NCBI GenBank assembly: GCA_026874595.1 | Contig: CM049313.1 | Span: 35,243,159-35,307,158, forward strand | DNA: 64,000 bases | Direction: 5' to 3' | Origin: Sipunculus nudus | Taxonomy: Eukaryota; Annelida; Sipuncula; Golfingiida; Sipunculidae | In this document: positions 1-12,151 of the stretch, piece after piece | How positions within the stretch are numbered: position 1 is the stretch's first letter | Layout: each line of letters begins with the position of its first letter | The notes under the pieces: generated by a model | What the model was told of the DNA's origin: nothing | Databases searched by the model: none | The model's input: the letters and a program-made list of their open reading frames with translations, nothing else | Position numbers and translations under genes: made by a program

Positions 1-3000
1 TTTGATGCTTTCTTTGTCATTTCTTTTATCTCCTTATCAAAATCCTCTACATCATTGTTTTTCTTCCTCATCTCCTCTGCATGATCCTTTTTCATCTTCT
101 GCTCCATCTTCTTTACATCCTCATCCTTCACCGCTGTCTCGATCTTGTTCACATCCTCATCCTTCACCACTGTCTCCATCTTTTTCACATCATCCATCTT
201 CACCTCTGTCCCAACATTTATAACATCTGTCATCACTTCCATCCCCACCTCTTTCTGAATCATATCGCCCATTAGCTCCATCAGGAGCTCATCCTCAATA
301 CTCTTCATTACAGCATCCATTGGGTCCACCACAGTATCCTTTGTTGCCTTTACTTCCTCCTCCATCACCTTTGTTACTACAGAGTTCAGGATTTCCTCCA
401 TCACCTCCTTAACCACAACCTCATCTGTCTTCATCTCCACCTTTGTCTCTGCTATCATCACACCAATATCCACTCCCTCTACTCCTAAAATGTCTGCTCT
501 TCCCTCAATTACTTCTTTCTGTGACCATGGCTCTTCCACTGACTTGATTTGAACCTTGTTCTATGATTAAAAGAGATATCAAGTGTATTTGTTTAGATAC
601 AGATAAATCATAAATATTCATTTTCTTTAAAAATAATAATGCTTAGTTAGTTCTATGACATTGCCACTGGAAGCCAGGGCAATTATAAACAGATGATGCA
701 CAACTATACATTTTAATCAATCTCCATGAAAATGAATTAACAAGAGCAGACTGAAGAATGAAGCAGGCATTGTTCAAAAGGTGCTTTGCAAAACTGATAA
801 ATTGTAAATCTATCTTCTGATAGACTATGATCAATGAATATCTGTTTTCCTGAACTCTGAACACTGACATAACATTATATATTGGTGTAAGGTGAATTGA
901 AGGAAAATAGCATGAGCTTAAGGATTTTGTATTTCAGCAAAAGTTTCTATAGAAGCAAAATAGAATAAAATAACTGTAAAATATGTATGTATTCTGTTTC
1001 ATGTGGTTGTATGAAATAATGGGATACACTGCCACCATTTACTGATGTAAAAGCCTGCACATCAAACTAGCTGAGAGTTCCATGAAAGAAACTGAAGCTG
1101 CAAGAACTTTAGAAACTTTTACACAGATTCAAAATAACTTCACCAATTCTATAATTTGTCATAATTGTACGTAGGCTTGTATAGGTATAGGACACACATG
1201 TCCCCCTGACTTATTAAGGAGAGGTAGTCGACCCCTCTTTGTCCCCTCACCCTTTTTACAAGCAAATTGCTCAATTTTCACCTCGAATCTTTCTACAATA
1301 ATATTTCAGCAAAGTATTTCATATTATGAAAATTAAGTATGGCACATGTTTAATCAGAACTACACATCCTCTGAACAAAAATGTCCCATGAAGGTTGTAA
1401 GAGTAGCACCATTCCAGGTCTCAGTGTATTTAGACCGTTCCATATGCATGTATATAATTGAACATAATCTTATTCCAGTGTGAAGAAACATGCCACATGG
1501 TCTCACCGTATCGTTTATCTATATAATTGTATATCTAGATAATTATTGTATGGCAAGTGATACTTGCATGGTGGAACAAGATAAAAATAATTTTATGCGT
1601 GTCCTATACAAGCCACTGTAGTCATGTCAGTCAATCCAAGTTTTTTTAAGCTATTCCCTTAATCTCATCAATCATATAAGATAAACATTCAACTGTAAAA
1701 ATGTACATACCTCATAATTAAGATTCATTAGTGGCAGACTCTGAGCTCTCCTCATGACTACAATGAAATTGAAACAGTGCTACCATAAAAAAAAATATGT
1801 AAAAAGTTAGACATTTGATAAGCGCCATAATTTAATCATGAAACAATTTTGTGACTTATTTTCTTTAAAAAAGGGCATTGCCCTAATTTTAAATGACATT
1901 TGGGTACTGAAAACAGCAAAAAACACCCTAAACTGCATTAAGAACTGATACCTGATGTTATCATGGCACCTAAACGTGTGTTCCCCACTGATTTTGAATT
2001 TCCAGGGCCATTTACCAATGATAATATATTGAATAAATGTATGAAAAAAAGACCTGTTTCCCTGAAAGGTGTCCATAAACCAATGTACATCATGGGAGGG
2101 GGCATGGTTATTGTTCGTTAGGTTTATAGTCAAATACAGCAATACCACAATGTTCAGGGAGTTTTTCAAAATATTCAGGTAAAAAGCTCCCAGGAAAAAC
2201 TCACATTTAATTTAAATTCAACATCACTATCTTCAGCACAGGGTTTGTGTCCCCAATATATAGGACGCTATTTTAATTTACAATTTTAACCATGGCAATC
2301 ACGGTGAATCCTGGGGCAGTCTGATGCAAAACTGTTTCCTCAATGATTGTTCATCAAAGAAAAAATGTTGTGTCCCAAGCTGTCTGGATAAAAACACTTT
2401 ATTGTAGGAAAATATATTCATCTTAGTTATACAATAAAACTTACAAGTAACAAATGCCTGGTATTGTGTTATCAAGCTTAAGTCTTTTTTATAAAGCATG
2501 TTTTGTTTGCCTTTCCATGGTCATACCCTAGTATCCCCACACCCCTGGACCTCGGCCCCCCTATAATACTGGGTTGGCTCATGATATTCATGTGATTGAA
2601 AGTACATGATTTTAAACTTTTTACAGTTTCAGGATGGTTAGCATTTTTTGTGATCTCACCATACAATAACCTTCACAGAATATATCCATTTTCCATAAAT
2701 TATTTTAAATAATGTTTGCAAAATTGTTATAACTGGTTTTGGAACCAAATAAATGAGATTATTTTTGAATGAATTATTAATCACAATTATTGTTTAACAT
2801 TTACAGTTAATCTGAAATATCTGGTATCATTTATAACAGAAATCTACGATTTATGGTGAACATACAAGATCTTATGTTTTTTATAATATTCATTGTTTGC
2901 CTTTGACGAACCAGCCTCTTATATGCAGAAGTTATATATTTGCGATAATTTCCATTTCATGAATATCGTGAATTCAAAACCCTCACAAACAAAAAGACAA

Positions 3001-6000
3001 CCACAGTAAATCTTTGATCAGGCTGTGCCACACCAACCTTATGAACACTGTATATGTATGTTGCAGGAAGACAACTTTTATTTAAGTAAAATGTTACCTC
3101 TTGGAGTTGGAGCTCTTTCCTGAATGGATTTGATCACCCAGCTTGTGACCCTTGGTGACACCGGATATAACTGTGTAGGTTCTGGCTCAGATGACAACCG
3201 CAGGCCCAACTCCTCCTCACTCTGTAGTCTGAAGAAATAATTATCTCCATGTTTGTTTTGTTTAATTGGTTAATTCATTAAACTGTCAGTTTGTCATAAA
3301 AAGGGCACAATATCTGGTTACACTGACAGTCTCCATCAAATATGAACATTGTTTTGGACAGATCTGTCTGTCAAATGACATCACATCAGTTCACATTCCT
3401 GAACCTTATTAATTTTGTGGCTATGTCATGTTAACTTTCCAGTGTTAAGCCGGTTTTCCATGTATGCTTTTCTGCCTGCTATTGTGTGAGCAGAAAAGGT
3501 GAGCAAGAACAAACAAGCTGAAACATTTCCAAGTATGCTTTTCTGCCAATTGCATTCAGCACGATGAAGAAAAAGTGGATTCATGTTCAACTTTTCTGCT
3601 TGCTTTTTTGCTTGTGACATCACTTAGTGCACAAGAACTCATTATCAGCACTTAAAATAACTAAGATACATTTAGAATAATTCTATCAAACCCTACACAC
3701 CTGAGGCTTAAAGACACGCAGTGTGCATTTTTATGGCAAAGGTACTCTATTAAAAATAAGGCTGGTAGGGAATTAGTGCATTGAAAGAACATGTTACAAT
3801 ATCAGTATCAGAATGCAATGTGAATACACTTCATGATAATGTAATTTAATTTACTTGTGAGATAGTTTTACATTGACATGAACAACTAGAAGTAGCATAA
3901 CTGATCATTTCCAACACATACCTGCACACTGAAGCTGTTGTTGGCTTCGTCTCCTCGGGTGAATCAATCACAACTAGGTTGAATCGAGGGGCATCATCAT
4001 TTTCATTAGTTTTAAAGCACTGCAAAAAAAAAAAAAAAACTAAGCAAATTTAAAGATATATGTTTTGAAACCACTTCAGCTAAACTTATGTATAATTCAG
4101 CTGTGTTTCAATTTGTATGTATACTTGGAGTATAGTTGGATATAAATTTGTGAACAACAGAAGTATATACACACACTATCACAACAATTGGATCTAGCAG
4201 GACATATATATATATATATTCATAAATAAATTTATTCATAAATAAATTTATCTGCCATATAAATGCAATAGAAGCTGAAGCACTACCACACCCTGGTTGG
4301 AAATTTTGCATTGTTGGAACAGAACTCAATTTTATTAGTCAAGTGGCAGGATAGCATGACCTTGCATTGAAGTTTTTTTTATGACTAACACTACTAGAAA
4401 CAGATAAAATGCTTACTCACCTGAAACCATTTTGTTATATTTTGAAGGGGGGGGGGTAGTGATTGCTGATATCTAGTTCACATAGGGTTTTTTTCCAAGA
4501 AGCTGTCTATCCCACAGTAACTGATTCTGTTGGCCAATAGGCCTATTGTCAAAGATTAGACCATAAATATATACTACACAAATTACACTAAACAATGTAG
4601 GTAACATTACTTTTGGTCAGAAGAGTGTGTGTGTGGGGGGGGGGGGGGGGGGGCTTCATTTGTACTGTTATCACAGGCTGTTTCCTCTTTTCTGAATAAT
4701 GCACAGAAAAATAGTAAACAATACTTTTTGCAGTTACATCTTTTATTGATTGTTTTTGCTAATACTATGCAATTTATAGTATGGTTGAGAATTTTAATGC
4801 CCATAATGTAATAAATATGGCCCATATTGCAATAAATGCAACATGCTAATAGTGTGATAAAACAAGCCAAAATTGTAATAAAGGCTGGTTTCTGTGACAA
4901 AACATGGCAAATATTGTAGTAATTGCCAGAAATTTATTTGAGACAGCCAACACTGTAAGAATCTTACCCTACCATATTATTATCAAAAACTAGATGAGGT
5001 TAAAAACGGCCAATAATGTTATAACATTTTTAAGGTAAAATATGAATCCCAAAATTAGCTCAATAATGAATGTAACTGGGAAATACTGTTTTAAATGCAT
5101 CAGTCATTTTGTAGTCAGGGATATAAGAAAGATGGGGCACAAAACAGCAAACAGCTTTAATTAAACCTTACTCTTGAGCAACTAATGTGTCAACAACCCA
5201 GCCAATCCCTTGAACTTTCTGCTTGATATTTTCAGGTCAGACTTTATAGAATTTAAATGGTCAATATTTTGGGTATTAAATTCTATATGCAGCAAACTTC
5301 ATGGTATATAGATGGTACATAAAACAATTGATTAATAATCAATCATTGGTCATTTTCTATTTTTCAGTCATCAAATATGATTCCACAAATGATTCAAACT
5401 ACTAATATTCACAATCTGGCATAAACATCTATACTTAAACAGATTAAAAACAACAATGAAAAGGTAAGATATATGAATTTGGTCATGCACTTCCATTTTA
5501 AATATTAATTATGCATTATTCATGAATTTTTTGTTAAGAGTGTTTAACTTGAGTGTTAAACTTGTTTCCAATCAAAACACAAACTTCATTCGGGCAAGCA
5601 TGATGTAATGTATTTGAGGCAGACCAAGTTGATAATAACGTTAAGATTTAGGCCAGGTGAAAAACTATGATTGTCTTCCTGACAGGGCAGGCAGAAGGTC
5701 CAAATAATCCTTTGATAATAAAGAACAATTGACCTATCCATGAACTCTGTGCGACCTTAATCGATTATTAATTCAATGAATAAATATAAGCATGGGACTA
5801 AGGAGCAACCAATCAGGTGACCTTAAACATTGTAAAGCGTCAATCATCTGACTAAAATAAAATTTTGCATAATTTGACAGAACTGTGTCAAAGAGAACAC
5901 GTGTAGTCTGTAAATACTACCAGTACCCATGTTGTCATGTTTTCCGGGATATATTTTTATACGAAGGAGACAATATCAAAAGTTTCTAGGCTATAGGTTG

Positions 6001-8326
6001 CGGGAACCATTCCTCCGACTACCAAGTAAATAATAATGTCTTACCTGGCACATAATTAGTATAAGACAAATTATCCAATATACTTTGCAACACAGTTCAT
6101 ATACGACTGCGATATAGTAAACAATGGTCAGGTGATACCAGTTGATGACGTCATGCACCATCGCCCTTTGTGACGTCATTATTATATTATAATCAGCTCT
6201 CGCTACCATGGGCGTGGTAGTCCATATGTGTAGGAGCGTTTTGGGGGCTCATTATAATAATAAGTTAAAAGGGCGGAGCATTTGGGCTGTGGTGCATAAG
6301 TCAATTGTTCATCCATATGACTGGTGTCACATCTGTCAACCTGACATGTAAAACATACCCTTTCTGCATATGATTAATACATGGTTTTACTCAAGTTCAC
6401 TTGATTTCTTTTTCTTTTAATGTCAAGCTAACCAACACATTCACTGGAACATAATTTTCCATTAAGAAAACTGCGAAAATCAGTCTCTCTCTCCATATCT
6501 CTATCAGCATCCTGTAAATGGAATGGACTATTCTAGTAATATTACTCAGTAGGAACTGGTTTGAACAATTTAACATTTTATTGACTAAACTTAGGGTAAT
6601 AGTGTAGTTTAGGGGGTTTTATAAAAGGCCAATATTACCAATTGTTAACGCATTATTTCCAAATTTGTGTGGTTTTATAATAAGAAGAAATGTATAGTTA
6701 TATAAGAATAAGGCATATATAGTTTAATAACCAATATATTTTATATATAATGATATAAATTGCTAAATTGGAGATGTCATGAACGTCATGCTACCATCAT
6801 GGGGGATGATCAAAATTTGAGTAATAAAGTTGACTTTTAAGCCACAAACTTTTTCTTAAACTATACATTTTCTCCATACTAAAAATATATCTTTTGTTTA
6901 TAATTAGCATTAAATATCGTAATAAAGGCTTTTTATAAAAAAAAACCCTAAACTACACCTTTAGCATATTTAGGCATGACAAAAATACATTTGGGCGGGT
7001 GATTTTTGTCACACAGCTGCCCTACTTGGCATGTATGAAATATAGTCAGTGTCCAACCCTGCTGAACATTAAAAATATACAATAAAAAACCTAGATCTCT
7101 AAAACAAGGTTGGGGTCAAAAGTTGTGCCACTGGACTAGTTAACAAGATAATTACCACAATGGGTGGGGTGCAGACCTGGCCAGCCTAATGATGAATTTT
7201 ATCAGTAAGATATTTACCATACTGGAAGGGGTGCAGATCAGGCCAACCTAATGATCAATTTAATCAAGAAGATAATTACCATACTGGTAGGGGTGCGGAC
7301 CAGGCCATCCTTATGATCAATTTAATCAGTAAGATAAATACCATACTCGGGAAGATGCTGACAAGGCCAGCCTTTTGATCAATTTAATCAATAAGATAAA
7401 TACCCTACTGGGAGGGATGCAGATCAGGCAAGTCTTATGATCAATTTAATCATTAAGATAATTACCATACCCGTAGGAGTGCAGACCAGGCCAGTCTTAT
7501 GATCAATTTAATCAGTAAGATAAATACCTACTGGGAGGGATGCAGACCAGGCCAGCCTTATGATCAATTTAATCAGTAAGATAATTACTACACTGGGAGA
7601 GATGCAGACAAGGCCAGTTTAATGATCAGTTTAATCAGTAAGATAATTACCATACTGGGAAGGATGCAGAGCAGGCAAGTCTTATGATCAATTTTATCAG
7701 TAAGAAAATTTACATTCATTCAAAAGATAATTCATTAATCTAAAAAATGACTCCTGTAATTACAAGTTACAGGAGGGTTCAAAAGTATTAAGACATAGTA
7801 CAGACTATAGACAGGTAATAGAAATAGTGGTGCTTACTTTTGAAAAGACGTTTGCTTTCCTTAGAATGTTACGGCAGGAGCGCCACTTGGATCTCCTACG
7901 ACTACGCAGCCAGTCACCATGGGATTTGGCCATAACCAGGTAATAGTTACCGGATTGGTAACTGGCTGGATTTTCAATCTGAAAGTGAAAAAAAGTGAAA
8001 TGTTGAAGTTATAACTTAATGTCAAAAGTTAAAGCTGACAATCTGATTATAACAATAATAACTGTTATTATTAATACATGCATTATCGTTGAAACAGCTG
8101 ATTATTAAAAAATAATTTTACAATACAAATTACAACTTACATTACAAGTACAAAGATGAAACAATAATTGGTGGATTAATGTGGCAATATAGCTCTTATA
8201 TTTAGTTATAACTTCGTATACTATCTCTGGAGCTCAAACTAAAGGTTAGAAAGAAGCATTAACGGTGAAAATAGCTATAATACTGTAATTATTTACCTTC
8301 TTTTTGGTGGAATTCGCTGGACCCAT
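1..8326 (-). CDS. Unrecognised acidic protein gene, 5' six exons, runs off the left edge
   Basis: Exons read on the minus strand: 8326-8297, 7978-7838, 4019-3922, 3228-3098, 1757-1711 and 560 to the edge (1007 nt, about 335 codons). All junctions are GT-AG and the phases join without a stop (0, 0, 2, 1, 0). The start ATG (8326-8324) has A at -3 and G at +4, with in-frame TGA and TAA codons just upstream. The protein starts MGPANSTKKK. Exon 2 is strongly basic (LRSRRRSKWRSCR). Exons 3-5 are Pro/Ser/Glu-rich and look disordered. Exon 6 is a long acidic stretch with repeated Val-Lys-Asp-Glu-Asp-Val-like units, probably helical or coiled-coil. I do not recognise the family and assign no function. 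The last exon(s) lie left of the window. An alternative acceptor 6 nt into exon 6 (after AACAAG) would also keep the frame. The long serine-rich plus-strand frames at 2-275 are the antisense of exon 6. Confidence 0.72.
561..1710 (-). other. Intron 5 of the acidic-protein gene
   Basis: AT-rich intron bounded by a GTATGT donor at 1710-1705 and an ATAG acceptor at 562-561. Apart from short chance frames I see nothing in it. Confidence 0.55.
1758..3097 (-). other. Intron 4 of the acidic-protein gene
   Basis: Donor GTAACA at 3097-3092, acceptor TTGTAG next to 1757. AT-rich. The short minus-strand frames inside (near 1807-2169 and 2299-2666) resemble no family and lack splice support, so I leave them out. 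Confidence 0.55.
3229..3921 (-). other. Intron 3 of the acidic-protein gene, with a possible dispersed repeat
   Basis: Donor GTATGT (3921-3916), acceptor TTCTTCAG next to 3228. The stretch 3445-3615 repeats a phrase like ATGCTTTTCTGCC twice with AGCAGAAAAG-type complements, which suggests a small palindromic dispersed repeat. No coding evidence. Confidence 0.4.
4635..4653 (+). repeat. G19 homopolymer run
   Basis: Nineteen consecutive G after a short GT run. A second run of ten G is at 4447-4456. Such tracts can form G-quadruplexes and are prone to length errors in sequencing. Confidence 0.9.
6146..6178. promoter_or_regulatory. Two perfect CRE (TGACGTCA) boxes
   Basis: TGACGTCA occurs at 6146-6153 and 6171-6178, 25 bp apart. 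This octamer is the canonical CREB/ATF site. They lie in intron 2 of the acidic-protein gene, so they could mark an enhancer or alternative promoter. Function is inference; the two exact palindromes are directly visible. Confidence 0.45.
7140..7712 (+). repeat. Intronic minisatellite, about 60-61 bp unit, about 9 copies
   Basis: Imperfect tandem copies built around TTTAATCAGTAAGATAATTACC, then a variable GGGAGGGATGCAGACCAGGCC and TTATGATCAA. Copies differ by scattered substitutions and small indels. It lies in intron 2 of the acidic-protein gene, ending about 125 bp from exon 2. Confidence 0.85.
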
Positions 8327-8560
8327 CTTTACTTATCAAAAGACGAACTGGAATGACGTTCCATCAGAGACAATACGTTGCCATCGCAACAAAAGCATGA
8401 CTGCGCATGCTCATTTTATATAGTCTTGTGACCCGTTAAAATTGAAAACTTTACGTAAAATAACGCAACGTTAAACGCGTTAATCTGTCATGTACGCAAG
8501 TCGCACGTCTAATAAATTCATACATATTCATGAAGAGCATCACATTCCCTCGGCCTTACA
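8327..8560 (-). promoter_or_regulatory. Probable promoter / 5' UTR region of the acidic-protein gene
   Basis: The sequence directly upstream of the ATG at 8326 is richer in CpG than its surroundings and has an NRF1-like box (TGCGCATGC, 8402-8410). No TATA box is evident. The start of transcription is not visible; placement is inference from the adjacent start codon. Confidence 0.35.
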
Positions 8561-8721
8561 AAAATTGATACTTTAGTGTTCACCCATGAGTTCCAATGGA
8601 ACTGATCAAGATTGCACTACCGGGTACTAAGACATGCCAGGTCTCGCGCATTGAGCTATCTTGGTTGTCTATTTGTGACCGTTTCTTTTAAAATAATGAT
8701 GCAGAACTATGAAACAGTTTA

Positions 8722-9320
8722 TATAAGACCCTCCAAAATATATAAAATGTATGGTTCTCAGGCACCGCCCGTGTCAATTTTAACCCCCGCATCAAAATTT
8801 TAATTTTTTTAAATACAATTTTGATAAGATTTCCTTTGTTATGTAGTGCTTTTAGAAAAAAGTCTGTAAGGCCCAAAAAATTAAAAGGTGTGGTTCTCAG
8901 GCACCGCCAACATCAATTTTAAACCCCCGCATCAAACATTTTTATTTTGATTTTCAATAGAAACTTTCCAATTTTGAGCTGCAGCCGCTCGGACATTTCT
9001 TTCAAGAAGATAAAACCATACAATTTTCTTTGTTTTGTAGTGCTTTTACTTGTTTATCAAAATAAAACTGTTATTTTTATGCTTTTCCCTTATCATTTGA
9101 CATTTTTATTGAAACATACCAAAAAAATTAAAATAAAAAAAAGCGCCCGCCCGCTTTATTTTCTGGGGGAAAAATGCCTGAGAACCATAGCTTTTTTTTA
9201 TTTTGGCCTAATTTTCATGCTTTTCCCTGATTATATGACATTTTTATCGAAACATACTGCAAAAAAGTAAAAAGAAAAAAAGTGCCTGAGAACCATGCCT
9301 TTTTATTTTGTTAGCCTTAT
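8722..9320. mobile_element. Outer MITE, interrupted by a second copy of the same family
   Basis: The left end carries ATGGTTCTCAGGCACCGCC (8751-8769) and the right end its inverted form, GTGCCTGAGAACCAT (near 9282-9296). The outer ends read TATAAG on the left and CTTATA on the right. No coding capacity. The middle is split by another copy at 8867-9210. A solitary relative lies at 20162-20468. Confidence 0.72.
8867..9210. mobile_element. Inner MITE nested in the outer copy
   Basis: Starts TAAGGCCC and ends GGCCTA, with internal inverted ends GGTTCTCAGGCA and TGCCTGAGAACC. The inside matches the interior of the copy at 20162-20468 (a block with TTTCAAGAAGATAAAA and the right-hand CGCCCGCCC). 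No protein-coding frame of note. Confidence 0.68.
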
Positions 9321-9664
9321 ATAGGCCTATATACGCATCGTTTTTATTGGGAGGGGTACGTGCATGGTGCCTTGTGGTAGCGATTTCTGTTTTTAATACA
9401 CTGTGTGGAAAGCGGGGGGAAATAAATAGCTTCAATCTGAACAATTTAAAAAATGTTTTAATTGCTTAAAAAAGCTCAACATCATATTACTTTTAATATG
9501 TTTAGCACCGTTACCTTGAATTCATTAAAACAAACTATTCTTTAATTTTCTGTGGATACAATTTTTCGGTGGATACACAAATGATACATTGATAGCAAGG
9601 TATATCGAGTCGAATTCTGAAGGTAGATGTACGGGTCTATATATTACTCCTTTGGTCCGCTACA

Positions 9665-10590
9665 TTCTCAAAAACAAATAAGATAAGATAAGATAAGATA
9701 AGATAAGATTTATTAGCCTTCAGTTCCAGGAATTTGTTGTTGACTTGCAATTCATTACATAAAAAAATAAGTAAATAGATAGATAAATACATAAAAATAA
9801 TACATAAAAATACATAAAAATCACACATAACATATTGACTATGCATGTAAAATTAAGCATGTAAAAATGATAAAACAGATAATTCTGCAGGTAAAACACA
9901 TAATTCAAAACATTAAATTTCTAAGAGGGTTGTGAGTTAAAAAGTTTAATACTGTGTGGTACGAGAGATTTTTTAAAACGAGTTGTTCTGCAGAATATTG
10001 TATCTAGGCGTTTACCTGAAGGTAAAAAACGGAACTCTGAAGATAGGGGAGGTGTTTTGTCATTCATGACCTTAGATATGAAGGCCATTGTTTTGGTTTC
10101 ACAGATTTCCTGGTGTGTGGCAAGAGAAGTACCAGTTATTCTACTACTTCTCTTCCTGGTATTATTCAACTGTTTCTTTAACTTATCAGATATATTTGTA
10201 AACCAGCACTCCAGTGAATAAGTAAGGACACTGGAAATTACTGAATTATAAAACATGGTAATTATGGTTTTGTCAATATTAAGCTTTCTTAGATAATAAA
10301 GGTAATATAATCTTTTGTTTGCTTTCTTGGATTGATTCAACACATGTTCTTTCCAATTCAGATTTCTGTCAATAATACATCCTAAGTATTTATAATTTTC
10401 TACAATATCAACATCTTCATTTTTGATAGAAACGGGGGTAATTACAGATTTTGATCTCCTAAAATCAAAGACTACTTCTTTAGTCTTCTTTACATTTAAC
10501 TAAGGTAGTGTTCCTCACACCAACCAGTCACATATTGAATGGTTTTCCTGTAGAATCCTATGCATTTATTGCTAATATGTGAGCAGTTTT
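9665..10590 (-). mobile_element. 5'-truncated non-LTR retrotransposon (LINE) fragment
   Basis: The minus strand holds the C-terminal part of a LINE reverse transcriptase followed by a short 3' UTR and a pentameric AAGAT/ATCTT tail (9679-9710), typical of families that end in short tandem repeats. The 5' part is absent and the frame is already broken near 10500, so this is a dead insertion. Confidence 0.72.
9921..10503 (-). pseudogene. LINE reverse transcriptase C-terminal fragment
   Basis: Translation on the minus strand gives the motif LNVKKTKEVVFDFRRSK, then a YKYLGCIID segment, NWKEHV, and the conserved tail region up to LFNS. These are typical of the end of the RT domain and the thumb in CR1/jockey/RTE-type LINEs. 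Upstream of 10503 the expected WCEEHYL motif is found in another frame, so an indel separates the two. The remaining open part (140 codons from an internal Met) is far shorter than a full LINE ORF2 of about 900 residues or more. Confidence 0.75.
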
Positions 10591-10803
10591 CAAATTAGGC
10601 CTTAAAGTGCAATGTAGGCCTATAGGCCTGGCCTATAGGCACACTTAAACAATCCAATCACATTTTGCTACTAAAACCTAATAAATCAGTTTTATAGGCA
10701 TATACTTGTCAAATCATAAAAAAACGCATGCCCCCGTTAATGGGTATAAATATATATAAATAAAATAATTTTTCAAAGAGAGGGATAACGCAGTGTTTTA
10801 ATT

Positions 10804-10820
10804 CCCCCCCCCCCCCCCCC
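10804..10820 (+). repeat. C17 homopolymer run
   Basis: Seventeen consecutive C in the intergenic region. Length is likely to vary between reads and alleles. Confidence 0.9.
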
Positions 10821-11243
10821 ATAAAGTCTCTATTTTGTATAAGAATATGATATTAATAAAGGTTATGTTAGGAATTATAAAATTTCTCGAAAAAGCCGAT
10901 TTATTCCCTTGCCCAGCAGTATTATGTTATTACACTATCACTGAACGTTCAGCAATTGGGCGTATAGTAAGCAAACGCCCCGTAAAGGGTTGATTTTACT
11001 GCTAGAGAGCGTCCTTTCAGGGCCTGACTGATGCAAAACGCTGCATATAAGGTTTACCCCGGTAAATTTCTCATGATTTCAGAATTTCTGGTCGACATTT
11101 CTACCGAACATTTATTGGTTTAAACATATTTATTTAACCAGGATTACAAAATGTTTTCCTGGGAAACATATATACAAACATAGATTCAATACAAATACAT
11201 GGTATTGACAAGTGAAACTAGAATATCAGCAGAAGCTGACAAA

Positions 11244-12151
11244 AGCCCTCAGCCAAAAGAACAGTGTTTAGAGGTGGTAACAGTAACAAGTACCGAATAT
11301 CTGTTCTCACATGGATGTATATCTGTACATGTCTCAGTTATAAATTTAAAATGGAGAGGTATGTACCATGATTCATAACAATCCACCAAATGCTTCCTGA
11401 AAAATAAGCTTCTAAGTTTTATTCTATTATAAGCTCTGAAAAGTAGGTCAAGGTCACCCATCTTCGAACTTGACCGAGATTTTGTCGATATACATCTTCA
11501 CCAAAAAAATAAAACTCCTATTGTGAATACTTTTAGAGATATCCCGCTCACTAGGCCAAAGTTAAAAAATCCAAGAAAAATTCATTAAAAATCAGAAATT
11601 GCAGGTGGCGCCCCAAAACTTGTGCAGCAGTTACAGACCATCAGTCTCTATGATCATAGTAAGTATTGTGAAAATCCAGCCAATGATTCCTGAGAAATAA
11701 GCTTTTAATGTTTTTTCTATAATCAGCTCTAAAACGTAGAAAAATAGGTCAAGGTCACCCTTCTTCAAACTTGACCGAGATTTTGTAAATATACATCTTC
11801 ACCGAAAAAATAAAATTCCTATGGTGAATACTTTTAGAGATATCCCGCTCACAAGCCCAAAGTTGAAAAATCCGATAAAAATCCACCAAATGGTTCCTGA
11901 GTAATAAGCATCTAAGTGTTTTTCTATAATCAGCTCTAAAATTAAGAAAAATAGGTCAAGGTCACCATCCTTCGAACTTGACCGAGATTTTGTCGATATA
12001 CATCTTTACCGAGGAAATAAAATTCTGACGGTGAATCCTTTTCAAGATATCCCGCTCACAAGGTAAAAGTTAACGGACGCCGGACGGACGGACGGCAAGA
12101 CAGCTTGGGTGACGACAATAGCCCATCAGCCTAAGGGCTGAGGGCTAAAAA
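11244..12151 (+). mobile_element. Non-autonomous element with inverted ends and internal repeats
   Basis: AGCCCTCAGCC (11244-11254) and its exact inverse GGCTGAGGGCT (12136-12146) bound the element. Inside, a block with AGGTCAAGGTCACC followed by CTTGACCGAGATTTTG recurs near 11441, 11741 and 11948. Close to the 3' end are GGACGGACGGACGG (about 12075-12095), then a terminal hairpin and CTAAAAA. The same 3' layout is seen at 46.3 and 49.5 kb. No transposase; mobilisation in trans is inference. Confidence 0.6.

Larger units (their letters stand above)
4020..7837 (-). other. Intron 2 of the acidic-protein gene (3.8 kb)
   Basis: Donor GTAAG at 7837-7833; acceptor TTTTTGCAG next to 4019. The intron holds two G-runs (4447-4456 and 4635-4653), a pair of TGACGTCA boxes (6146-6178) and a 60-61 bp minisatellite (about 7140-7712). 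No exon-like segment was found. Confidence 0.55.

Noticed and set aside
2-275. Plus-strand serine/proline/histidine-rich frames at the left edge
   Set aside because: They are the antisense of the acidic exon (560 to 1, minus strand), which is supported by splice sites and phase.
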